In this document: in pieces, positions 6,676 through 14,555 of the stretch
How the letters are laid out: every line of letters starts with the position of its first letter
How positions within the stretch are numbered: the stretch's first letter is position 1
Assembly (NCBI GenBank): GCA_018701215.1
Contig: JABIWH010000051.1
Coordinates: forward strand, 1 to 30,503
DNA length: 30,503 nucleotides
Source: Rhodospirillaceae bacterium
Lineage (GTDB): Bacteria > Pseudomonadota > Alphaproteobacteria > GCA-2731375
Reading direction: 5' to 3'
The notes under the pieces: generated by a model
Databases searched by the model: none
Seen by the model: only the letters and a program-made list of their open reading frames with translations
What the model was told of the DNA's origin: nothing
Made by a program: the position numbers and the translations under genes

Positions 6676-8727
6676 TTATTCCCGAAATGCCGCCGGAACC
6701 TGGACCAAGAGATTGCCGGCCTGATCAACCTCCACCTCATTGCCCGGCTCAATGATGATCGTCGTGTCCAGCTGCTCCAGTACCGCCGGGCCCATAAAAC
6801 GCGCACCGATGGGCAGGGCATCGCGGGCCATGATTGGCGTATCCTGCCAGCCACCCGGAAACCAGACCTGGCGCCGGCCACGTTCCGCTGCCGCCAAATC
6901 CGCGCCACGCAGACCAGGGTCCATCAGCGCGGCCAAAGCAACCTCCCGCCGCCGCCCGATGACCGCCGTATGTAAAGTGACCAGCACGGTGCCGATTTCC
7001 GGCAGGTGCAAGTCGAAACGATTAAAGTAGGCCTCGTCGAAGACCGCTTGGATTTCCGCACGGCCGATATCCGCGCTTTCCAGGGGAATACGCAGCATAT
7101 GGCTTTGCCCCTGGAACTGCATCTCGGCGGCATGCAGCAAAACCAGTTCTTCAACGTCGACGCCTTCCGCTGCAATGACGGCCCGGCCCAGGGCGATCTG
7201 TTCGGCCATGATGCCATGCACCAGATCCATGTCCACATCCGCCAAGGGTTGGTTCAACGTATTGACATAGTCGTGGCGCACATCGGCCACGGCGCAGCCT
7301 ATGGCATTGGTAATGCCCGGCTTGGCTGGGATCAGCACTTGGGGAATGGCCAGCTCGGCCGCCAGGGCCGTGGCATGCAAGGGGCCAGCACCGCCGAAGG
7401 CAAACAGCGCGAAATCCCGTGGATCATGTCCCCTGGACAGGCCGACCATGCGGATGGCACCTGCCATGCGGTCATTGCCGATTTGCAGTATCGCCGCCGC
7501 CGCGCCCTCAGCATCCAGACCCAATGGTTCGCCGATTACAGCCACCAGACGCTGGCGCAATTGCTCCAACGAAACAGGATTATCCACCGCCAGCAAGGCA
7601 TCCGGGTTCAGGCGGCCCAGTACCAGATTAGCATCGGTGATCGTCGGCTCCGTCCCGCCCCGGCCATAACAGATGGGGCCGGGTTCGGCACCGGCGGACC
7701 GGGGCCCGACCTGCAACATGCCGGCATCATTGATAAAGGCGATGGAGCCGCCGCCCGCCCCGATGGTATGCACATCGACCATGGGCACATGGATCGGCAT
7801 GCCGTATTCCAGCTGCAATTCTGACGACGTCGCCGGAATACCGCCCTGGATCAAGCCCACATCCGACGAGGTGCCGCCCATGTCATAGCTGATGATATTC
7901 TCAAAACCGCACCTTGCGCCCGTATAAGCCGCCGCCATGACGCCCGAGGCCGGGCCCGACATCACCGTATTGACCGCACGTTCAGCGACCATGGCGGATG
8001 AAATGGTACCCCCATTACCCTGCATCACCAGAAGGTCCCGGTCATAGCCGGCTTGTGACAGCTCGTGGCGCAAACGATCCAGATAGCGTGCCAGGACAGG
8101 TTGGATAGCGGCATTGACAGCCGCCGCCACGCCGCGCTCATACTCCCGGAATTCAGCCAGAATGGCACTGCCGTAGGTTATGTGACTGTTGGGCCAGACC
8201 TGGGCCGCTATTTCCGTCGCACGGACTTCGTGGCTGTTGTTGGCGTAGGCATGCAAAAAATGGATAACCAGGCTTTCACAGCCCATTTCCACCAGCTCCA
8301 ACGCCGCCCGACGCACCGCGTCTTCATCCAAGGCCGTGACCACGTTGCCATCGGCGTCCATGCGCTCGGGCACTTCCAGGCGATATTCGCGCGATATCAA
8401 CGGTTCGAACGAGCCGATCAGGCCATAGGAATTCGGCCTGGTGCGCCGGCCCAGTTCCAGCACATCACGAAAACCGGCGGTGGTGATCAAACCGCATTGG
8501 GCAATTTTCTTCTCCAGCAAGGCATTGGTCGTGGTGGTGGTGCCATGCAGCAGCAACGACAGTTCGGCGCAATCGGCACCCACCTGGGCAATAGCAGCCA
8601 TGACGCCGACAGCCTGATTGTCCGGCGTCGTGGGAACCTTGGCGATAGAGACCTGGCCCACCGCTTCATCCAACAGGATCAGATCCGTAAAGGTGCCGCC
8701 CACATCACAGCCAATAACCTTGCTCAC
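6676..8727 (-). CDS. hyuA: Hydantoinase A/oxoprolinase family protein (HyuA)
   Basis: 683 residues. The N-terminal GCDVGGTFTDLILLD (6-20) and HGTTTTTNALLE (61-72) are the nucleotide-binding signatures of the family; YDMGGTSSDVGLIQGG, GAGGGSIAFINDAGMLQVGP and EPTITDANLVLGR follow in the catalytic core (PF05378, PF01968). Translation starts with GTG at 8727, overlapping the stop of the UPF0280 gene by 4 bases (GTGA). It is the ATPase partner of HyuB: ATP-driven hydrolysis of a cyclic amide. Position after a ring reductase suggests that the lactam made by ring reduction is its substrate. That substrate is inferred from context only. Confidence 0.94.
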   Translation of the reverse strand: MSKVIGCDVGGTFTDLILLDEAVGQVSIAKVPTTPDNQAVGVMAAIAQVGADCAELSLLLHGTTTTTNALLEKKIAQCGLITTAGFRDVLELGRRTRPNSYGLIGSFEPLISREYRLEVPERMDADGNVVTALDEDAVRRAALELVEMGCESLVIHFLHAYANNSHEVRATEIAAQVWPNSHITYGSAILAEFREYERGVAAAVNAAIQPVLARYLDRLRHELSQAGYDRDLLVMQGNGGTISSAMVAERAVNTVMSGPASGVMAAAYTGARCGFENIISYDMGGTSSDVGLIQGGIPATSSELQLEYGMPIHVPMVDVHTIGAGGGSIAFINDAGMLQVGPRSAGAEPGPICYGRGGTEPTITDANLVLGRLNPDALLAVDNPVSLEQLRQRLVAVIGEPLGLDAEGAAAAILQIGNDRMAGAIRMVGLSRGHDPRDFALFAFGGAGPLHATALAAELAIPQVLIPAKPGITNAIGCAVADVRHDYVNTLNQPLADVDMDLVHGIMAEQIALGRAVIAAEGVDVEELVLLHAAEMQFQGQSHMLRIPLESADIGRAEIQAVFDEAYFNRFDLHLPEIGTVLVTLHTAVIGRRREVALAALMDPGLRGADLAAAERGRRQVWFPGGWQDTPIMARDALPIGARFMGPAVLEQLDTTIIIEPGNEVEVDQAGNLLVQVPAAFRE

Positions 8728-9602
8728 AATTGATTTTCCCCATCTTTCAGGTCTTGCAGGTTTTCGTGAGCCAGGGCACCAACCGTGGCGGCCTGATCAC
8801 CAAGGCTCAGCATCGCACCTTCAATAATGCCCTGGGACTGTAATCCCCGGGCATGATCGACCCCGGCCAGCAATGCCGAGCGCTTTGCACCTTCCGATAG
8901 TTCCGGCACCGCGACGGTCACGGCCAGGGTACCGAGGTCACTGTCGGGATCAAGACTGTTGGCCGGCACCCGCTCAATACCCGGATAGTCGATATCCACC
9001 CGATTGGCGATCATGGTCGCCGCCGCGTCCGCCTGGGCCGCCGTCGATGCCAGAACGGTCACCGCATCCGCGATCCCCAGGGATTGGCTACGGCCTCGCC
9101 AGCCGGATGTGGCAATACCGCGAATGGCCATGTCATGGCGCAAACGCGCTTTACCCGACAGGCCGCCGTGGCCCAAATCCGCCACCACGCCGGCCTCCAG
9201 CCAGGCGCCCGGCGCAAGATGAAAAGCGATATCGCCGCCATTATTGACATAGCCTTTTTCAAGCTCGCAGCCAGCAACCGCAGCCGCCAGGACGCCATCG
9301 GCGACGGCGCCCGCCACGGCCGCCATGGGCGTAATGTGCACACCGCGATGCGGCCAGGCCGCCCGTGCCATCGCCTTGGCAACCGCGCCGTGGAACATCG
9401 GATAGGCCGCGCCCAGGGGCCGGCGCAGCAGGGTAAGCTCCTTGACCAATTCTTCCAGCAGACCGTCCGCATATTGCCGCGCCTGATCATAGGCCCGCGC
9501 CACCTCAGCCTCGGCGCCGAACATTTCAACAATCAATTCTATGGGACCATGGCGCAGGAACAGCCGGCCATCGGCGCCGAAAACTGCTTCCGGTCTGTTC
9601 AC
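8724..9602 (-). CDS. UPF0280 family (ApbE-like) protein
   Basis: 292 residues, matching the UPF0280 family, which is related in fold to ApbE FAD:protein FMN transferases. Recognisable parts are AYPMFHGAVAKAMARAAWPH, TPMAAVAGAVADGVL, YVNNGGDIAFHL and GIATSGWRGRSQSLGIADAV (SGWRGRS matches the SG-x-R-GRS block of the family). There is no signal peptide, so it is cytoplasmic, unlike exported ApbE. It starts with GTG 2 bases after the stop of the hydroxynicotinate-reductase-like gene and overlaps hyuA by 4 bases, so it is in the same transcript. A role in attaching flavin to, or maturing, the neighbouring flavo-iron reductase is a reasonable guess but unproven. Confidence 0.82.
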   Translation of the reverse strand: MNRPEAVFGADGRLFLRHGPIELIVEMFGAEAEVARAYDQARQYADGLLEELVKELTLLRRPLGAAYPMFHGAVAKAMARAAWPHRGVHITPMAAVAGAVADGVLAAAVAGCELEKGYVNNGGDIAFHLAPGAWLEAGVVADLGHGGLSGKARLRHDMAIRGIATSGWRGRSQSLGIADAVTVLASTAAQADAAATMIANRVDIDYPGIERVPANSLDPDSDLGTLAVTVAVPELSEGAKRSALLAGVDHARGLQSQGIIEGAMLSLGDQAATVGALAHENLQDLKDGENQL

Positions 9603-9604
9603 GA

Positions 9605-11050
9605 CTAGTTTCCGGACGACAATGGCCAGGGGTTTTCCCCACGCCAGGGCAGGCTGCGCGCGACGCCCGAGGCCAGGACCTCGTCAACCGATTGAACCGC
9701 ATCCATATAACCCCCCATGGCCTCGTAGTCCGCGAGAGGCAGAGTGAATTCGATGGGTGCGACCAATGCCGGCGTCGGAACATAGCCAAAGGAACCAATG
9801 GGCATACGTGTTACATCCACCATCAAGGTAATGCCGCCGCCCGGCCAGATATACACCGGCGCGCCACCGCAACTGACCCGCGTCACATTTGCCCGCACGG
9901 ATCGCGTCAGTCGCACCGGGTTTTCCGTCACCCCGGCCCTGAGCGAGCCGCCCGCCCCCGCCATGAACAGGACGCTGCAAAGAGCGGGTTCGCAATTTTC
10001 GGCGATCCGATCAACCACCGCCCGCAATGACGCCGGCATTTCAGCCGCCACTGGTGCCAAGTCATCATCAAGGACGAAATAGGCTGAGTCCTCACCCGTC
10101 GTACTGACCATCAACAGGCGCAGGCCGGGCCAGGCATTTTTGGCCTCGATCCGGTCAATAATAGATAGCGGATCAGTGACATCCGTGCCGCCCCAGCCGT
10201 CGCCATGCCCGGCGACCTGAAAATAGCGCCCCGGTGTTGAGCGCCGGCCCCGCACGCGCACGCCCGCCGTGGGCATATCAAGAAACTTGCCAGCCTGATG
10301 TTCGCTCAAGACGCCGGTGATGTGATCGTCCACCACCACCACTTCGTCAGCCAGACCATGCCATTGCGGGGCGAACATACCGATGGTGGCCGAACCACAG
10401 CCGACCCGCATGCGTTCTTCGTGGGCGCCATCAACGATGGGGGCCTGACCTGCCTGGACCACGACCGCAGCACCATCATCGACGCTCAGTTCCACGGCCC
10501 CGCCCTGGCATAGATCCAGCATCATCTGGCAGGTTACCGCGCCTTCTTTCTTGCTGCCGCCCGTTAGGTGACGCACACCGCCCAGGGCCAGCATCTGGCT
10601 GCCGTATTCCGCCGTGCTGACATGGCCGACTTGTTCGCCCTGGCAACGCACGGCCTTTTGCTCGTCACCGAGAAAACGGTCTGTATCGATTTTAACCTTC
10701 AGGCCGCAATAGCTGAAAATGCCTTCCGAGACCACGGTGACCATATCCACGCCGCCGGCCTTGGAAGAGACGATGAACGGCGCCGGTTTGTAGTCGGGAT
10801 AGGTCGTGGTCGAACCAACGCCGGTAATGAAGCTTTCCGCCCCCGCCACTAGGGCACCATCCCATTCCTCCGCTGACTGTAGGAACGGCACCATGGCGCC
10901 GTCATGATCCAGGGTCCGTTGCGCCACCAACAAAGGATCGAGGCGGACCAGTTCACCGCCCTGATTGGCATAGCGGTCGCAGGCTCCGGCCCTGCCGTCG
11001 CGAATGCGGCAGAGCACCGGACAGGCATCGCAACGTACTAAATCGCTCAT
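9605..11050 (-). CDS. 6-hydroxynicotinate reductase-like iron-sulfur flavoprotein
   Basis: 481 residues. The N-terminus has Cys7, Cys10, Cys14 and Cys24 (CDACPVLC, then GACDRY), a [4Fe-4S]-type ligand set. The body carries long conserved Gly-rich blocks: GVGSTTTYPDYKPAPFIV, EGIFSYCGLKVKIDTDRFLG, AEYGSQMLALGGV, GHGDGWGGTD and PVYIWPGGGITLMVDV. I recognise this as the family of 6-hydroxynicotinate reductase, which in Eubacterium barkeri reduces the pyridone ring with reduced ferredoxin to 1,4,5,6-tetrahydro-6-oxonicotinate. ATG 11050 overlaps the stop of the Mo-hydroxylase gene (ATGA). Placement between a Mo hydroxylase and HyuAB fits hydroxylation, ring reduction and ring opening. The exact substrate (nicotinate or another azine) is inferred. 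Confidence 0.82.
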   Translation of the reverse strand: MSDLVRCDACPVLCRIRDGRAGACDRYANQGGELVRLDPLLVAQRTLDHDGAMVPFLQSAEEWDGALVAGAESFITGVGSTTTYPDYKPAPFIVSSKAGGVDMVTVVSEGIFSYCGLKVKIDTDRFLGDEQKAVRCQGEQVGHVSTAEYGSQMLALGGVRHLTGGSKKEGAVTCQMMLDLCQGGAVELSVDDGAAVVVQAGQAPIVDGAHEERMRVGCGSATIGMFAPQWHGLADEVVVVDDHITGVLSEHQAGKFLDMPTAGVRVRGRRSTPGRYFQVAGHGDGWGGTDVTDPLSIIDRIEAKNAWPGLRLLMVSTTGEDSAYFVLDDDLAPVAAEMPASLRAVVDRIAENCEPALCSVLFMAGAGGSLRAGVTENPVRLTRSVRANVTRVSCGGAPVYIWPGGGITLMVDVTRMPIGSFGYVPTPALVAPIEFTLPLADYEAMGGYMDAVQSVDEVLASGVARSLPWRGENPWPLSSGN

Positions 11051-13710
11051 CGCTTTACTCCTCCCGTTACGCCTTGGGCCAAGATCGCGGCGCGCACCCG
11101 ATCGGGGGTCGCCGGTATCTGATGGATACTAACTCCTGTAGCCGATTTGATCGCGGCCAGAATTGCCGGCGCGGTCGGCACCAACCCGGGCTCGCCCACC
11201 CCCTTGGCGCCTTGTGGGCCATTGGGGTCCGGATCCTCGATCAGGATGATTTCCATTGCCGGCATATCGCCCACGGTGGGGATCAGATAATCATGCAGAT
11301 TTTCGGTTCGCCCGGGAAGATATTCCTCCATCAAGGCCAGGCCCAGTCCTTGGGCGATGCCGCCCTGGATTTGTCCTTCGACCAGGGCCGGATTGATCGC
11401 CTTGCCCACGTCGTGGGCCGCGACCATTCGCACAACCTTTGTCGTGCCCAACTCCGTATCAACCGCGACGACGGCCATCTGGGCGGCGAAGGCATAGGTG
11501 CCATAGGGTTCGCCCTGGCCATTTTCATCCAACGGCGTGGCCGGTGGATCAAAGCTAGCCTCGGCTTCCAGCGCAACGCCTTCGTTGACGCCCTCCAAGG
11601 CCTCGATTTGCCGGCGTAGGTCCTGTGCCGCCAGTTCCGTCGCCCTGCCCGTGACATAGGTCTGACGCGAGGCGGAGGTCTTGCCGGCATCCGGCGTCAG
11701 ATCCGTATCGCCGGTAACCTGCTTGATCGCCTCGACCGGCACGCCCAGGGCGTCGGCGCAGATCTGCCGCATGATGGTATAACTGCCCTGCCCAATATCG
11801 ACGGCGCCATTGTACAGGGTGATTTGGCCATCGGCTGAACGGCTGACACGCACGGTGGACGGATTGCTCATCCCCGTATTGCCGCAGCCATACCACATGC
11901 AGCCCAAACCAACGCCCAGGCGCACCACGGGATCGCCGGCGTTATGAACCTCGACATCGCTCCGGGCCTGCCGCCAATGGGGCCGCAAAGCCTCAAGGCA
12001 TTGATCCAGTCCGGCGCTGGCTTCCAGCAGTTGCCCGGTCGCCGTCCGATCGCCGGCCCGCAAGGCATTCTTCAAGCGGAATTCCAATGGATCCAAGCCG
12101 GCCTGGGCCGCCAGATCGTCCATCAATGCTTCGTGCGCCAGGGCGATTTGCGGCACCCCAAAGCCCCGAAAAGCCCCGCTGGGCGGGCCATTGGTCAGGA
12201 TCGCCTGGGCATCAATCCGGGCGCTGGGTAGATGATATGGCCCGCTGCCATGAACCGGCACCCGACCCGCCACCGTCGGGCCCCAGGAGGCATAGGCGCC
12301 GGTATCGAAATCCGCCGTCATCTCCATGGCCTGCAAGCGCCCGTCCTTGTCGCAGCCAAAGCGCGCCGCGATATGTGACGGATGCCGCTTGGTGGAGGCC
12401 GCCATGCTTTCAGGGCGGCTGTAGACGCAGGCCACAGGACGCTCCAGCGTCCAGGCCGCCACCGCCAACATGGGCTGTACCGATTGATCCAGCTTGCCGC
12501 CGAAACCACCGCCACAGACCGTCGGCACGATGCGGATTTGCGCCTGTTCCAAGCCCATGATCAAGGCCACCTCGTCGCGGTCCATATAAGGCGTCTGGGT
12601 GGTGACATGAATTTCCAACCTCTCGCCGCGCCGTTGGGCGAAACCGGCTTCAGGTTCGATATAGGCATGCTCGACAAAACCCGTGCGCCATTGCCCCGCC
12701 GCGGTATGGGCGCAGTCAGCAAACGCCGCGGCGCTATCACCTTTGCGCAAACTGGCATCAATCAACAGATTACCGGGCCGGTCGCCGTGCAATTGCCGGG
12801 CGCCTTCGGCCATGGCCGCTTCCAACCCGATCACCGGTTGCAGAACCTTGTACAAGATTGGCACTTCATCATCGGCGATCGCCGCGATCGCGCCGCGTTC
12901 ACCAACCAGGGCCAGGACCGCCTCGCCGCGATAGCGCACCTCGCCATTCGCAAATACCGGCTGATCCTTTAAATCGGGATAGATGCCATAGCATTTGTTG
13001 CCCGGCACATCGGCCCAGTGCAGTACTTTGACGAGGCCGGGATGGCGTTCATGCAACGGTGCCAGATCACCAATGGTAAAGGTCGCCGCCGGATGGGGCG
13101 AGCGTACCGCCCGCAGCCACAGCGCGTCATCGGGAATGGCATCGGCGCCGAAGTCGGCCGCGCCGGTCAATTTGTCCAGGGCGTCAGTGCGGGCAAGGCT
13201 GGCGCCCACGGCGGGGCCAGGGGCAGCGGCGGTCGCAACCGGGTCACGCCCGGCATCCTGTACCGCCTGGACAATGGTGCTATAGCCGGTGCAACGGCAC
13301 AGAACGCCGGCCAGACCATCGAGAACCTGTTCCCGGCTGGGATGGTGGTAGGCGGCGGCGATATCAGTGGCGGCGGCCAGCATGCCGGGGGTACAGGCAC
13401 CGCATTGCACCGCGCCGTGCCGCAGGAAGGCATCCTGCACCCGGTTCAAGAAACCGTTCGCCATCATACCCTCGGCACTGACCACCATGGCGCCATCCAT
13501 CCGCGCGGTCGGCACTAGGCACGAGCAGACCTGGCGGCCGTCCATGACAATTGTACAAGCGCCGCAGTCACCGGCGTCGCAGCCGATCTTGACCCCGGTA
13601 TAGCCGAATTCATCGCGCAGGGTTTCCGACAGCCTGGCCATGGGCGACAGTTCCATCTCGTGCCGCTGGCCATTGAGGAAGAAACTCATGGCCACTTTAT
13701 CCGCGCTCAT
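11047..13710 (-). CDS. Xanthine dehydrogenase-family Mo hydroxylase, fused [2Fe-2S] and Mo-binding subunits
   Basis: 887 residues joining two normally separate subunits. Residues 1-155 are the CoxS-type domain: plant-ferredoxin cluster Cys44, Cys49, Cys52, Cys62 or Cys64, then the helical cluster Cys103, Cys106, Cys138, Cys140 (CGACTPGM, CRCTGY). After a short Ala/Pro linker (about 158-168) the Mo-cofactor part follows with CGGGFGGKLDQSVQP, AFRGFGVPQ, DIGQGSYTIMRQICADALGV, GDTDLTPDAGKTSASRQTY and GVGEPGL, whose Glu is the usual catalytic base. The FAD subunit is the preceding gene (4-base overlap). The reaction is expected to be hydroxylation of a carbon next to a ring nitrogen, with water as oxygen donor. 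Context suggests a nicotinate-like substrate. Confidence 0.93.
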   Translation of the reverse strand: MSADKVAMSFFLNGQRHEMELSPMARLSETLRDEFGYTGVKIGCDAGDCGACTIVMDGRQVCSCLVPTARMDGAMVVSAEGMMANGFLNRVQDAFLRHGAVQCGACTPGMLAAATDIAAAYHHPSREQVLDGLAGVLCRCTGYSTIVQAVQDAGRDPVATAAAPGPAVGASLARTDALDKLTGAADFGADAIPDDALWLRAVRSPHPAATFTIGDLAPLHERHPGLVKVLHWADVPGNKCYGIYPDLKDQPVFANGEVRYRGEAVLALVGERGAIAAIADDEVPILYKVLQPVIGLEAAMAEGARQLHGDRPGNLLIDASLRKGDSAAAFADCAHTAAGQWRTGFVEHAYIEPEAGFAQRRGERLEIHVTTQTPYMDRDEVALIMGLEQAQIRIVPTVCGGGFGGKLDQSVQPMLAVAAWTLERPVACVYSRPESMAASTKRHPSHIAARFGCDKDGRLQAMEMTADFDTGAYASWGPTVAGRVPVHGSGPYHLPSARIDAQAILTNGPPSGAFRGFGVPQIALAHEALMDDLAAQAGLDPLEFRLKNALRAGDRTATGQLLEASAGLDQCLEALRPHWRQARSDVEVHNAGDPVVRLGVGLGCMWYGCGNTGMSNPSTVRVSRSADGQITLYNGAVDIGQGSYTIMRQICADALGVPVEAIKQVTGDTDLTPDAGKTSASRQTYVTGRATELAAQDLRRQIEALEGVNEGVALEAEASFDPPATPLDENGQGEPYGTYAFAAQMAVVAVDTELGTTKVVRMVAAHDVGKAINPALVEGQIQGGIAQGLGLALMEEYLPGRTENLHDYLIPTVGDMPAMEIILIEDPDPNGPQGAKGVGEPGLVPTAPAILAAIKSATGVSIHQIPATPDRVRAAILAQGVTGGVKR

Positions 13711-14534
13711 GGGCTCAGCTCCTCCAACAAACGCCTGACCAGGGTTACGGCGGCATCCAGGCGATAACCGGCGGTGCCACGGTGATCATCAAGCGGCGAT
13801 AGCGTCGCGAAATGCTCAGGCTTCACCAGATCGCCGATAGGCACCTGCCCGACCAGCGCCGCTTCCAGAACAGACAGCCGTTGGGCCACCTCTGAACAGG
13901 CGCCAACCGACAATCCGGCCCGCATAACGCGACCCGCGCCATCGAGCTGCAGCACACCGGCGGCCATGACGATGGAGATCACCAACGAGCTGCGCGCGCC
14001 CAACTTGATGAACCCGGATCGCGCCTGTTCCAGATGTTGCGGCACCTCTATTGCCGTCAGCATCTCGTCGGGTGCCAAAACTGTGCGCCGATTGCCCAGG
14101 ATAAATTTCGACAGCGGTACCCGCCGGGCGCCCACCCGACACTGCAAGACGACCTCCGCCTCCAGGCACAACAGTGGCGGCACACCGTCGGCCGCCGGCG
14201 AGGCGTTGCACAAATTACCGGCGATGGTCGCGGTATTCTGAATTTGCGGGCCGCCGACCTGGCGTGCAGCGGCTTTCAAACCGTCAAAACAGGGGGGCAA
14301 TTCAGCATCCATCAGATCACGCCAGGTGGTCATGGCGCCAATGCGCCAATAATCCCCCTCGGCTTCGATGCCGTGGAGAGCCTCGATCGCGCTCGGATCC
14401 AGAATATCGTGATCCGCCCGCCGGCCAACCTGGGTTGGATAATAGTCGGTCGCGCCGGCAACGATGGTCAGCGCGCATTCGGACAAGGCCGCCAGGGCCT
14501 GGGATAGTTCCGTGGGGCGAAAATAACTAGCCAT
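13707..14534 (-). CDS. FAD-binding subunit of Mo hydroxylase (CoxM/NdhF type)
   Basis: 275 residues, typical for the FAD subunit of xanthine dehydrogenase-family enzymes. FAD-binding motifs are present: TIVAGATDYYPTQ near residue 24 and the paired block QIQNTATIAGNLCNASPAADGVPPLL around 97-122 (T-x-GGN-like and N-ASPAAD). A conserved C-terminal domain ends with YRLDAAVTLVRRLLEEL. It starts 21 bases after the ferredoxin-NADP reductase gene, with a weak AGG ribosome site, and its stop overlaps the fused Fe-S/Mo subunit gene (ATGA). It would pass electrons from the [2Fe-2S] clusters to NAD(P) or another acceptor. Confidence 0.92.
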   Translation of the reverse strand: MASYFRPTELSQALAALSECALTIVAGATDYYPTQVGRRADHDILDPSAIEALHGIEAEGDYWRIGAMTTWRDLMDAELPPCFDGLKAAARQVGGPQIQNTATIAGNLCNASPAADGVPPLLCLEAEVVLQCRVGARRVPLSKFILGNRRTVLAPDEMLTAIEVPQHLEQARSGFIKLGARSSLVISIVMAAGVLQLDGAGRVMRAGLSVGACSEVAQRLSVLEAALVGQVPIGDLVKPEHFATLSPLDDHRGTAGYRLDAAVTLVRRLLEELSP

Positions 14535-14555
14535 ATGCAGAACCTACGCGAGGCA

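Noticed and set aside
6672..6908. N-terminal extension of HyuB
   Set aside because: It lies in another frame inside hyuA; MSQSK at 6671, 4 bases after the hyuA stop, fits the family start.
7006..7824. Plus-strand open frame of 272 codons
   Set aside because: It is a shadow of hyuA on the opposite strand, without family resemblance.
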